NCBI RefSeq assembly: GCF_003387075.1
Contig: NZ_QUMQ01000001.1
Span: 2,604,001 to 2,668,000 of the forward strand
Source of the DNA: Asanoa ferruginea
GTDB taxonomy: Bacteria > Actinomycetota > Actinomycetes > Mycobacteriales > Micromonosporaceae
Direction of reading: 5' to 3'
DNA: 64,000 nucleotides
Below the pieces are notes generated by a model, which was not told where the DNA came from, did no database searches, and saw only the letters and a program-made list of their open reading frames with translations. The position numbers and the translations under genes were made by a program. Within the stretch, counting starts at the first letter, position 1, and every line of letters starts with the position of its first letter. Below are positions 54,697 to 63,537 of the stretch, one piece after another.

Positions 54697-57600
54697 CGTG
54701 TCCTGTGTGCGGAACGGTCGCCATACCCGGCGCCCGCTTCTGCCACAACTGTGGCGCTGCCCTGCCCGCGGCGGCGTCGTTGCCCGCAGCCGAGCGCCGG
54801 GTGGTTACGGTCCTGTTCGGCGACCTGTCTGATTTCACCTCGTGGTCGGAGAATGTCGACCCCGAGCGGGTCGGTGCGGTGACCGACCGGGTGCTGGCCG
54901 CTCTCGCCGGCGCGGTGAAGACCTTCGGCGGTCACGTCGACAAGCTCACCGGCGACGGCATCATGGCCGTCTTCGGCGCGCCGGTCGCACACGAAGACGA
55001 CGCCGAGCGCGCGGTCCGGGCCGCCCTGTCGATGCAGCGCGCGGTGCGCCGGGTGCTCGACGACGAGCGCGGCGGCGGCGCGCCGCTGGGCCTGCGGGTC
55101 GGGCTCAACACCGGCAACGTGGTCGCCGGCATCCAGGCCGCGATCGAATACACGGTCATCGGCGACACGGTCAACACCGCCGCCCGGCTCGCCGACGCGG
55201 CCGCGGTCGGTGCCGTCTACGCCGGCGCCAGCACCTTCTCCGGCACCCGGCGGGTCGCGTCCTGGCGGCAGTTGCGCCCGCTGCGGCTCAAGGGCAAGCG
55301 CGACCCGGTCGAGGCCTACGAGCTGCTCGGCCTGCACGACGCACCCGGCACCCGGTCGGGCCTCGGCGACGAGGCGCCGTTCGTCGGCCGCGAGGCCGAG
55401 TTGGGCCGGATCGCCGGCCGCCTCTCCGAGGTCGTCGACCAGGGCCAGCCGACGGTCATGCTGATGACCGCCGAGGCCGGCATCGGCAAGACCCGGTTCG
55501 CCAGCGAGGCCGAGCGGCTGGCCGCCGGCTACGACGTGGCCGCCGGCCGGTTCGCCAACCGCACCGGCGCCCGGGTGCTCTCGGTGCGCTGTGCCGCCTT
55601 CGGTGAGCGGCGCCGCCTCGCACCTCTGGCCGACCTGGTCCGCATCGCGATCGGCGCGCCGACCGACAACGGCACGCCGCCCACCCGCGCGGTGGTCGAA
55701 GAGCGGCTCCGCCGGCTGACCAGCCGGCTGGCCCGCTTCCCCGACGCGCCGCCGGTCGCCTCCGACCAGCTGATCGCCCTGCTGGGCTACGGCGACCTGC
55801 CGACCGCATCCCAGGCGGTGCCCGGCGAGTGGACCGGCGACACCCCCGACGCCGACGCCGCCGCGCTGCCGGCCGCGGTCGCCGCCCTGCTCAGCGGTCT
55901 CGCGGCCGAGGCACCCCTGCTGATCATCGTCGACGACCTGCACGACGCCACGCCGGAGACGGTCGAGGCGCTCGGCGTCATGCTCTCCCGGCTGTCCGGC
56001 CCCGTCCTGGTGTTGCTGCTCGGCCGCCCGGAGCTGGTCCGCACCGCGGGCGCGCTGACCCGGCTCGCCGACGCCGAGGTGGCCACCCTCCCGCCGCTGC
56101 GCGGCGCCGACTCGTCGCGGCTCCTGTCGTCCTACCTCAGCGGCGGCCGGCTGCCCCAGCCCGACAGTGACGGCCTGCTGGCCACCGCGCAGGGCAACCC
56201 GTTCTACCTGGCCGAGCTGGTCACCCTGCTGATCGAGCGCGGCGCCCTGACCAAGGTGAGCGTCGACGGCGCGTCCGGCGAGAAGCGCTGGCGGCTCGCG
56301 CCCGGCTCGCTGACCAGCCGGCTGCTGTCCCGCGACCTGGCCGCCGTGCTCGCCGCCCGCATCGACGCGCTGCCCGCCGACGCCCGGGCCGTGCTGCGCG
56401 ACGCGGCCGTGATCGGCGACCTGGTGCCGCGCGGCACGCTCGAGGCGCTGCGCGAGCACTACGCGGGCCGGGCCGGCCGCCCGGCGGCCGTGGTCGCCGT
56501 CGAGCTCGAGCGGGCCGTCGACGAGTTGCTACAACGCCGGATGCTTCAGCGCACCCGCACCGGCTACGCGTTCACCACCCCGTTGATGCACGAGGCCGCC
56601 TACTCCGGCATGGGCAAGGCCGACCTGGCCGAGCGACACGCGTTCCTGGCCCGGTGGGCGGCGCCCACGACGGCGTCCGACGCGGTCACCGGCCGGCGTC
56701 CGGTGCCGGTCGAGCCGACCGCCGCCGACCCGGGAAGCTGGTCCGACGGAGACCGTGACACGTTCATCGCACACCACACCGAGCGCGCCGTCGCCCTCGC
56801 CGACAGCGTCGGCCTGCGCCCCGACGCGGTCGCCCGCAGCGTCGTCCCGTTCGGCATCGCCGCGCTGAGCCGGTCGGCCCGGCGCGCGGCCGCGGCCGGC
56901 GAGCCGGTCACCGCCGTCGAATACGCCGAGCGCGAGGCCGCACTGGCCGGCGACGCGCTGCCGGTCGCCGACCGCCTGGTGCACGCCCGCGCGCTGCAGC
57001 AGACCGGCCGGGCCAAAGACGCCCTCGCCTATGCGGAGAAGATCGCCGCCAACTCGGCCGAGCCCAGCGCCCGCGCCGGCGCCCTGCTGCTCGCCGGCCG
57101 CGCCCACCGCTCACTCGGCGACTTCGCGCGCGCCCAGGTGATGTGGCGCGACGCGCTCCAGGTGGCCACCGACGCCAACCTGCCCGGCCCCCGCGCCGAG
57201 GCGATGCGCCGGCTCGGCATGGCCGACTTCCTCCAGGGCAAGCTCGCGCAGGCCAGCAGCCGCTTCGCGGCCGCCTACCAGGTCAACGTCGCCGCCGGCG
57301 ACGAGCGCGGTCAGGCCTGGTCGCTGCAGAACCTGGCCTGGGTGACCACGACCCGCGGCGACTTCGCCGGCGCCGACGCGGTCCTGGCCCGCGCGGCCCG
57401 GCTGTTCGCCCAACTCGGCGACCCGGTCGGGCGGGCCTGGCTGCGCGGCACGACCGCCTACGCGCGGCTGCTCGCCGGCCGGCTCTCCGAGGCCCGCCGG
57501 CTCGCGCGGATCTTCCTGCCGTTCGGCGAGCGGGTCGGCGAGGCCTGGGCGGTCGGCACCCTCCGCGCGGTCGAGGCGTTCGCCGCGGCCGAGCTTGGCG

Positions 57601-58307
57601 ACCTGGCCGAGGCCGACCGCGAGGCGCGCCGCGCCTACCGCGACTTCGCCGCCGGTGCCGACGACTGGGGCCGCGGCTTCTCGCTGGTCGTCCGCGGGGT
57701 GATCGCCCGAGGGCTGGGCGAGCCGCAACACGCCAATGACCTGCTGACCGACGCCGTCTCCTACGCCAACCGGCTCGGGCATCCGCTGCTGATGGGAATG
57801 GCCGGCACGCTGCGCGGCTTCGTCGCCCTCGACCGCGGCGACGACGACGCCGCCGAAGCCGACGCTCGCGCGGTGATGATGGCGGTCGAGCCACACAACC
57901 CGCTGGCGCCGGCGCAGGTGGGTCCGCGGGTGCTGCTGTCGGCGGTGCGCGCCCGGGCCGGCGACACGACCACCGCGATCGGGCTGCTGGCCCCGATCGC
58001 CTCGGCTTCCGGCGCGCCGTCGTTGCTCTTCTCGCGGCAGCAGGCGCTGGCCACCTATGCCGGTGCGTTGCTCGCGGCGGGGCGGTGCGAGCAGGCTTTG
58101 GACTGGGCCCAGCGGGCGGCCGCGGTGCCGGCCGAGGATGTGCGCAGCCGGGTGATCGGCGCCGAGGTGCTGGCCCGAGCCCTCGACACGGCGGGGCGCC
58201 ACGCCGAGGCGCAGGCGGCGGCGGAGCGGGCGGTTGACCTGTCGTTCTCGACGGAGCAGACGAGCGAGCGGGCGCGGGCCAAGGAACTCCAGGCGCAGCT
58301 CGCCTAG
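54693..58307 (+). CDS. Class III adenylate/guanylate cyclase with AAA ATPase and TPR regions
   Basis: The 1204-residue protein has a zinc ribbon (Cys3, Cys6, Cys17, Cys20) and a class III cyclase domain (about residues 34-215). The latter has metal ligands Asp44 (FGDLSDFT) and Asp88 (GDGIMAVFG), Lys84, and Asn161/Arg165 (IGDTVNTAAR). The residue usually Asp for adenine recognition is Thr154, which defines class IIIb. An AAA-type ATPase follows (Walker A AEAGIGKT, about 260-267; LLIIVDDLHDA), then a long helical TPR-like region (about 700-1204). This is the layout of soluble adenylyl cyclase. It starts at GTG overlapping the MBL gene by 4 bp. Confidence 0.9.
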   Translation: MTCPVCGTVAIPGARFCHNCGAALPAAASLPAAERRVVTVLFGDLSDFTSWSENVDPERVGAVTDRVLAALAGAVKTFGGHVDKLTGDGIMAVFGAPVAHEDDAERAVRAALSMQRAVRRVLDDERGGGAPLGLRVGLNTGNVVAGIQAAIEYTVIGDTVNTAARLADAAAVGAVYAGASTFSGTRRVASWRQLRPLRLKGKRDPVEAYELLGLHDAPGTRSGLGDEAPFVGREAELGRIAGRLSEVVDQGQPTVMLMTAEAGIGKTRFASEAERLAAGYDVAAGRFANRTGARVLSVRCAAFGERRRLAPLADLVRIAIGAPTDNGTPPTRAVVEERLRRLTSRLARFPDAPPVASDQLIALLGYGDLPTASQAVPGEWTGDTPDADAAALPAAVAALLSGLAAEAPLLIIVDDLHDATPETVEALGVMLSRLSGPVLVLLLGRPELVRTAGALTRLADAEVATLPPLRGADSSRLLSSYLSGGRLPQPDSDGLLATAQGNPFYLAELVTLLIERGALTKVSVDGASGEKRWRLAPGSLTSRLLSRDLAAVLAARIDALPADARAVLRDAAVIGDLVPRGTLEALREHYAGRAGRPAAVVAVELERAVDELLQRRMLQRTRTGYAFTTPLMHEAAYSGMGKADLAERHAFLARWAAPTTASDAVTGRRPVPVEPTAADPGSWSDGDRDTFIAHHTERAVALADSVGLRPDAVARSVVPFGIAALSRSARRAAAAGEPVTAVEYAEREAALAGDALPVADRLVHARALQQTGRAKDALAYAEKIAANSAEPSARAGALLLAGRAHRSLGDFARAQVMWRDALQVATDANLPGPRAEAMRRLGMADFLQGKLAQASSRFAAAYQVNVAAGDERGQAWSLQNLAWVTTTRGDFAGADAVLARAARLFAQLGDPVGRAWLRGTTAYARLLAGRLSEARRLARIFLPFGERVGEAWAVGTLRAVEAFAAAELGDLAEADREARRAYRDFAAGADDWGRGFSLVVRGVIARGLGEPQHANDLLTDAVSYANRLGHPLLMGMAGTLRGFVALDRGDDDAAEADARAVMMAVEPHNPLAPAQVGPRVLLSAVRARAGDTTTAIGLLAPIASASGAPSLLFSRQQALATYAGALLAAGRCEQALDWAQRAAAVPAEDVRSRVIGAEVLARALDTAGRHAEAQAAAERAVDLSFSTEQTSERARAKELQAQLA

Positions 58308-59854
58308 CGCGACAAGGTTGGGCCGTTGAGGGCGTCGTCGCCTCGGCCGGCCAGGCAGCGGTAGGTGCGGTCGCCCGCGGCCAGGGCGGCCTGGTCGGGT
58401 GGCAGCACGTCGAACGTCCAGCCCTGGGTGCTCATCAACCGCGTCGCGACGGTGAAGCTGGCCGGGCCGCAGACCTGGCGCACGGCCGGGTCGGCTAGCA
58501 GGGTTCGCCGGTCGACCTCGTCGAGCGTCGCCGGTGCGTCGCCCACCGCGAACGCCTCCCAGGTGTGTGGGCCGGCGCACGGGACCCGCTCGGCCGGGCG
58601 GGCGTCGCCGTAGCACTCCAGGTTGTCGGGGCAGTGGCCGCCGGCCGGCAACGGGACCAGGCAGCCGGGCAGGGCCTGGCCCAACCCGACCGGGTGGGTC
58701 GGCTGCGGGGTGCTCTGGCCGACGGGGTCTCGGTCGGTGTCTGGCGAGTCAGCGGCATACCAGGCGGTCAGGCCGCCGATCGCGAGCAGCGCGATCATCC
58801 CGAGGCCACCGAGCCACCAGCGGCGGCGGACGCGGCCACGGCGGTCACCGGGCACGGTCGGGTGGTCGTCGGTCGGGCTGCTGGGCTGCGACGGCGCGGG
58901 CGGGGCGGGTGGCGCGGGCGGGGTGTAGGAGCGGGAGACGTAGACCGACGGGCCGCCGGACACCGGCTTGCTCGCCGGTGCGCCGCCGCTGACCGGTGGG
59001 GCCGACGTCGGGCGGGTCGAGCCGAAGCCTTCCATCGGCAGGTCGGCGAGGTGGTCGCGCAGTTCCTCGGCCGACGGGCGGGCCGCGGGATCGTTGGCCA
59101 TGCCCGCCCGGAGCAGATCGAGGTAGGCCGGTGGCACGCCGGGCAGGTCGGGGATCCGCTCGGTGAACATCTCCATCAACGTGACCAGGCTCGGGTCGCG
59201 GTCGTCGCGCCAGCGGGGTGGTTTGCCGCGCATGATCGCGTAGAGCGTGGCGCAGAGGGCGTAGACGTCGACCGCGGGGGACGGCTCGCTGTGCCGGAAC
59301 ATCTCGGGTGCGGCGTAGGCCGGGGTGAGGACTTCCAGGGTGACCGAGGAGTCGCGTACTTCCGCTAATACCGCCAGGCCGAAGTCGGCCAGGGCCGGCT
59401 CGTTGAACCTGGAGTAGAGGATGTTGGCCGGCTTCACGTCGCGGTGCAGCACGCCTAGCTGGTGTGCGTCGGCCAGGGCGTCGGCGATCTTGATGCCGAC
59501 GTCGCGGGCCTCGGCGGCCGACAGCGGGGAGTTCTTCATCCGTTCGGCGTAGGAGCCGTCGCAGAGCTCCATGATCAGGTAGGGGTGTTGGTCGCTCGTC
59601 ACGCCCGCGTCGAAGAGGTCGACGACGTGCGGGTGCGATGACATCCGCCCGGCGGCGCGGGCCTCGCGGAGGAAGCGGCGTTGGTCGCGTTCGGTGTCGA
59701 GGGTGCGATTTTCGACCTTGACGGCGACCTCGCGGCCGACCGAGCCCTGGGTCGCGCGGTAGACGGTTGCGTAGCCGCCGCGCGCGAACACTGACAAATC
59801 GGTTAAACCAGGCACAACTGGCGGTGGCAGGGCGCCAGGGGATGTGCCATTCAC
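58304..59854 (-). CDS. Membrane Ser/Thr protein kinase with extracellular domain
   Basis: The 516-residue kinase has Gly-rich loop FARGGYATVY, Lys46 (VAVK), catalytic HRDVKPANIL (Asp139) and DFG (157-159), all canonical. After a Pro-rich juxtamembrane stretch a transmembrane helix spans about 346-367. The extracellular part (about 390-516) has Cys pairs and the pattern PCAGPHTWEAFAVGD...TYRCLAG of septum-formation-like domains. The GTG overlaps the stop of the upstream membrane protein by 4 bp; a TACCTT -10 box also lies 7 nt upstream, so coupling and an internal promoter are both possible. It is convergent with the cyclase, overlapping 4 bp. Confidence 0.92.
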   Translation of the reverse strand: MNGTSPGALPPPVVPGLTDLSVFARGGYATVYRATQGSVGREVAVKVENRTLDTERDQRRFLREARAAGRMSSHPHVVDLFDAGVTSDQHPYLIMELCDGSYAERMKNSPLSAAEARDVGIKIADALADAHQLGVLHRDVKPANILYSRFNEPALADFGLAVLAEVRDSSVTLEVLTPAYAAPEMFRHSEPSPAVDVYALCATLYAIMRGKPPRWRDDRDPSLVTLMEMFTERIPDLPGVPPAYLDLLRAGMANDPAARPSAEELRDHLADLPMEGFGSTRPTSAPPVSGGAPASKPVSGGPSVYVSRSYTPPAPPAPPAPSQPSSPTDDHPTVPGDRRGRVRRRWWLGGLGMIALLAIGGLTAWYAADSPDTDRDPVGQSTPQPTHPVGLGQALPGCLVPLPAGGHCPDNLECYGDARPAERVPCAGPHTWEAFAVGDAPATLDEVDRRTLLADPAVRQVCGPASFTVATRLMSTQGWTFDVLPPDQAALAAGDRTYRCLAGRGDDALNGPTLSR

Positions 59855-60273
59855 GTGTTAGAAGGTACCGAAGTCCGCCGGTTTCTTTCGAACCACAATG
59901 CGACACCTGTGGCGACCGCGCCGAGTCCTTCCCAGGCCGCGACGCCGAAAAAGCGTGCCGGCGCGGCTTCGGTGAGCACCAGGATCGTGAAGACCGTGAA
60001 CGTCACGAGCCGGAAGATCACCGTGAAGAGGTAGAACGGCCGCCATTCGGTGGCGACCGCGACCAGGTAGTAGACGCCCATGTTGAGCGACGCCATCGAC
60101 GACGCGGCCATGAACGTCTTGGTGTAGTCGCCGGCCGCGCGGTCGCCGAGCACCTCGAAACCCAGCATTCTGAGCAGCGTGTCGGGGCTGACCAGGCCCA
60201 CGATGCCCAGGACGATCGCGAGCACGCCGAACACGGCCATGGTCCAGCCGGCCGGAGAACGAGGAAGTCTCAT
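59851..60273 (-). CDS. Small polytopic membrane protein of unknown function
   Basis: The 140-residue product has four hydrophobic segments (WTMAVFGVLAIVLGIVGLV; SSMASLNMGVYYLVAVA; FRLVTFTVFTILVL; WEGLGAVATGVALWF). No named family is certain. ATG 60273 is chosen because it starts the basic N-terminus; the frame could start up to eight codons earlier, inside a palindrome. It is translationally coupled to the kinase gene. Confidence 0.7.
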   Translation of the reverse strand: MRLPRSPAGWTMAVFGVLAIVLGIVGLVSPDTLLRMLGFEVLGDRAAGDYTKTFMAASSMASLNMGVYYLVAVATEWRPFYLFTVIFRLVTFTVFTILVLTEAAPARFFGVAAWEGLGAVATGVALWFERNRRTSVPSNT

Positions 60274-60274
60274 A

Positions 60275-60298
60275 TTTGGAGATCCAAGCATCTCCAAA
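60275..60298. promoter_or_regulatory. Perfect palindrome upstream of the small membrane protein
   Basis: TTTGGAGAT and ATCTCCAAA form a perfect 9-bp inverted repeat with a 6-bp spacer in the 44-bp gap after the acyl-CoA dehydrogenase gene. It sits immediately upstream of ATG 60273, as an operator or an RNA hairpin would. Confidence 0.5.
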
Positions 60299-60317
60299 CT
60301 TCGTGATCAACGATCAA

Positions 60318-61475
60318 TCAATAGGACTTCTCCTGGCCGAGTACGTGCTGGGAGACGAAGTTGAGGATCATTTCCCGGCTTACCGGTGCGATCCGGCCGG
60401 CGCGGACGGCACCGAGCAGTGTGGCGACGCCGTACTCCGTGGTCATTCCGTTGCCGCCGTGTGCCTGGATCGCCGTGTCGACCGCGAGCGCGGCGGCGTC
60501 GGCGGTCGCGTATTTGGCCATGTTGGCCGCCACCCCCGCCTCCAGGTCGCGACCCTGGTCGTAGAGCGTCGCCGCCTTGTAGACCATCAACCGGGCCAAC
60601 TCGACCTGGATCGCGGCGTGCGCCAGCGGGTGGGCCACGCCCTGGTGCGTCCCGATCGGACGGCCCCAGACCTGCCGGGTGGCGGTGTAGCGGGACGCGC
60701 GTTCGAGCGCGTAGCGGCCGGTGCCCGCGCTCATCGCCGCCACCGTGATCCGCTCCGGGTTGAGGCCCGCGAAGAGCGCCGGCAGGCCGGCGTCACCGTC
60801 GCCGACCAGCGCGTCGGCCGGCAACCGGACGTCGTCGAGGTAGAGCAGCCACTGGCTCTCCGGAGAGACGATCTCCATGTCGAGCTTGGACTTCGTCAAC
60901 CCGGCCGCGTCGGTCGGCACGAGGAACAGGGCCGGGACCAGCTTGCCGGTCGCCGCGTCGGCGGTGCGCGCCACCACCATCACGTAGTCGGCGTGGTCGA
61001 CGCCGGAGATGAAGCACTTGCGGCCGTTGAGCACCCACTCGTCGCCGTCGCGGCGGGCGACCGTGCCGAGCCGGTGGAAGTTGGAACCCGCCTCCGGCTC
61101 GGTGATCGCGAACGCGATGAGTAGCGAGCCGTCGGCCAGGCGGGGCAGGAACTCGACGCGCTGCGCCTCGGTGCCGTGCTTCGCCAGGATCGTCGCCACG
61201 ATCGCCGGCGAGACCACGAGGAGCAGCAGCGGCGAACCGGTCGCCGAGAGTTCCTCGCAGACGATGGTCAGGTCGGTGATGCCGCCACCGCCACCGCCGT
61301 ACTCCGTCGGGATGCTGACGCCGAGATAGCCCAGCTTGCCGGCCTCGGCCCAGAGTTCGGTGGTGTGCTCGCCGGCCTTGGCCTTGCCAATGAAGTAGTC
61401 GTGACCGTAGCGGCGGCCGAGGGCCGACACGGCGTCGCGCAGATCGCTCTGCTCCGGGGTCAGGTCGAAGTTCAT
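60318..61475 (-). CDS. Acyl-CoA dehydrogenase
   Basis: The 385-residue flavoenzyme has the family motifs LLIAFAITEPEAGSNF, WVLNGRKCFISG and, near the C-terminus, QVWGRPIGTHQGVAHPLA and IQAHGGNGMTTEYGV, with an active-site Glu expected in the latter region. It oxidises an acyl-CoA to the enoyl-CoA with FAD. Its position 27 bp after the carboxylase alpha gene suggests a branched-chain or isoprenoid-acyl pathway. ATG start; it is the third gene of a minus-strand operon. Confidence 0.9.
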   Translation of the reverse strand: MNFDLTPEQSDLRDAVSALGRRYGHDYFIGKAKAGEHTTELWAEAGKLGYLGVSIPTEYGGGGGGITDLTIVCEELSATGSPLLLLVVSPAIVATILAKHGTEAQRVEFLPRLADGSLLIAFAITEPEAGSNFHRLGTVARRDGDEWVLNGRKCFISGVDHADYVMVVARTADAATGKLVPALFLVPTDAAGLTKSKLDMEIVSPESQWLLYLDDVRLPADALVGDGDAGLPALFAGLNPERITVAAMSAGTGRYALERASRYTATRQVWGRPIGTHQGVAHPLAHAAIQVELARLMVYKAATLYDQGRDLEAGVAANMAKYATADAAALAVDTAIQAHGGNGMTTEYGVATLLGAVRAGRIAPVSREMILNFVSQHVLGQEKSY

Positions 61476-61502
61476 GAGGGGTGGCCTCCGACTCGTTAGG
61501 AG

Positions 61503-63527
61503 TTATTCGGGACTGAGCACCGCCAACACGGCACCCGTCTCCACCTGGGAGCCGGGACCGACCGGCAGCGCGGCGACGTAGCCGGCGGACGGTGCGTAGA
61601 CGGGGTGTTCGAGTTTCATCGCTTCCAGCGTCATCAGCAGTTCACCCGGGCGGACCCGCTGGCCGGGCACGACCATGACCCGGCTGACGTGCCCGGGCAG
61701 CGGCGCGACCAGCGAACCTTCGGCGAGCGCCGGCGACGGCAGCGGGAACCGCGGCAGTTCCTGAAGCGCGACCGAGCCCTCGGGACTGTCGACGTAGGAC
61801 ACGTCGCCGACCCGGCGCACCGTGAACATCAACCGGATGCCGTTGACGTCGAGCGCCACCGCGTCGGGGTCGGCCGAGACCACCTGCGCCGGCGGGTGGT
61901 CGTCGGTGACCGGGGGCTGGCCGAGACCGCCGAGGTCCGGGTCGTCGGGGTCGACCGCGCGGACCCACCAGTTGACCAGGTCACCGGCGCGGTCGAGCCG
62001 GTAGCCGACCTCGACCGGGCCGGCCGGGCCGTCGTACACCGTGGTCTGTGATCGGCTCGGCACGTTGCGCCAACCGGACGGGAGCGTGCCGAGCACCGGT
62101 GCCTCGCCCCGCCGGGAGGCGGCGCCGGCCAGCGCGGCCGCCAGGCAGGAGACCCGGACCGCGTCGACCGAGGAGAGCAGCGGCGCGAAGACCTCGGGGT
62201 GGCGCTCGAGGAACGCCGTGTCGAAGTCGCCGGCCCGGAAGGACGGGTGGCGCAAGGTGCGTACGAGCAGATCGCGGTTGGTCGTCACGCCGTGGATCTC
62301 GGCCCTGGCCAGCGCGCCCGCGAGCAGGCGGGCGGCCTCGGCCCGGGTCGGCGCCCAGGCGATCAGCTTGGCCAGCATCGAGTCGTAGTGGACGCCGACT
62401 ACCGACCCGTCGCGCACGCCCGAGTCGAGGCGCAGCCCGGGCGACGCGAGCGGCTTGAACTCGCCGCCGATCTGCGGGATGTGGAAGCGGTGCAGGGTGC
62501 CGGTGGACGGGAGCCAGTTGGCGGCCGGGTCTTCGGCGCAGAGCCGCACCTCGATCGCGTGGCCGCGCATCGGCGGTGCGGCGTTGACCGGCAACGGGTT
62601 GCCCTCGGCGACCAGCAACTGCATCCGGACCAGGTCGAAGCCGGCGATCAACTCGGTGACGCCGTGCTCGACCTGGAGGCGGGTGTTCATCTCGAGGAAG
62701 TAGAAGCCGCCGCCGACGGCGTCGACCAGGAACTCGACCGTGCCGGCGCCGATGTAGCCGACCGCCCGGGCCGCCATCGCCGCGGCCGCGCAGAGTTGCT
62801 CGCGCAGTTGCGGCGTCACGACCGGCGACGGCGCCTCTTCGAGGATCTTCTGGTAGCGCCGCTGGATCGAGCACTCCCGCTCCCCGAACGGCACCACGGT
62901 GCCCTGGTTGTCGGCGAATACCTGCACCTCGATGTGCCGGGCGTTCTCGACGTAGCGCTCCAGGAACACGGTGCCGTCGCCGAACGCCAGGGCCGCCTCG
63001 CGCCGGGCCGAGGCGATCGCGTCGGGCAGCGACTCGCGGTCGTGCACGATCCGCATGCCCCGGCCGCCACCGCCGGCCGACGCCTTGACCAGCACCGGGA
63101 ACTCGGTGACCCGGTCGGCGTCGAACCAGGTGGGCAGCATCGGGATGCCGGCGTCGGCGAGCAGCGTCTTGGCCTCGATCTTCGAGCCCATCGCGGCGAT
63201 CACCTTGGCCGGCGGGCCGACCCAGGTCAGACCCGCGTCCATGACCGCGGCGGCGAAGTCGGCGTTCTCCGACAGGAAGCCATAACCAGGGTGTACGGCG
63301 TCGGCGCCGGTCTTGCGCGCCGCGGCGATCATCAGGTCGCCACGCAGGTAGGTCGCGGTCGGCGCGTTGCCGGGCAGGTGGACGGCGTAGTCGGCCTCCG
63401 CCACGTGTGGCGAGTCGGCGTCGGCGTCGGAGTAGACGGCCACCGTCTCGATGCCGACCAGCCGGCACGAGGCGAAGACCCGGCGGGCGATCTCACCCCG
63501 GTTGGCCACCAGCAGTCTGCGGATCAT
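61503..63527 (-). CDS. Acyl-CoA carboxylase alpha subunit (biotin carboxylase plus biotin carrier)
   Basis: The 674-residue subunit has the biotin carboxylase domain at the N-terminus (MIRRLLVANRGEIARRVF; ATP-grasp GGGGRGMR near residue 165; FLEMNTRLQVEHGVTE). A middle domain follows, and the C-terminal biotinyl domain carries LEAMKLEHPV with the biotinylated Lys; the residue after Lys is Leu rather than the usual Met. Methylcrotonyl-CoA or geranyl-CoA carboxylase is the likely type, inferred from its beta-subunit neighbour. ATG 63527 starts the conserved sequence, 10 bp after the beta subunit stop; the frame to 63584 overlaps that gene. Confidence 0.92.
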   Translation of the reverse strand: MIRRLLVANRGEIARRVFASCRLVGIETVAVYSDADADSPHVAEADYAVHLPGNAPTATYLRGDLMIAAARKTGADAVHPGYGFLSENADFAAAVMDAGLTWVGPPAKVIAAMGSKIEAKTLLADAGIPMLPTWFDADRVTEFPVLVKASAGGGGRGMRIVHDRESLPDAIASARREAALAFGDGTVFLERYVENARHIEVQVFADNQGTVVPFGERECSIQRRYQKILEEAPSPVVTPQLREQLCAAAAMAARAVGYIGAGTVEFLVDAVGGGFYFLEMNTRLQVEHGVTELIAGFDLVRMQLLVAEGNPLPVNAAPPMRGHAIEVRLCAEDPAANWLPSTGTLHRFHIPQIGGEFKPLASPGLRLDSGVRDGSVVGVHYDSMLAKLIAWAPTRAEAARLLAGALARAEIHGVTTNRDLLVRTLRHPSFRAGDFDTAFLERHPEVFAPLLSSVDAVRVSCLAAALAGAASRRGEAPVLGTLPSGWRNVPSRSQTTVYDGPAGPVEVGYRLDRAGDLVNWWVRAVDPDDPDLGGLGQPPVTDDHPPAQVVSADPDAVALDVNGIRLMFTVRRVGDVSYVDSPEGSVALQELPRFPLPSPALAEGSLVAPLPGHVSRVMVVPGQRVRPGELLMTLEAMKLEHPVYAPSAGYVAALPVGPGSQVETGAVLAVLSPE

Positions 63528-63537
63528 CGCGAAGCCC

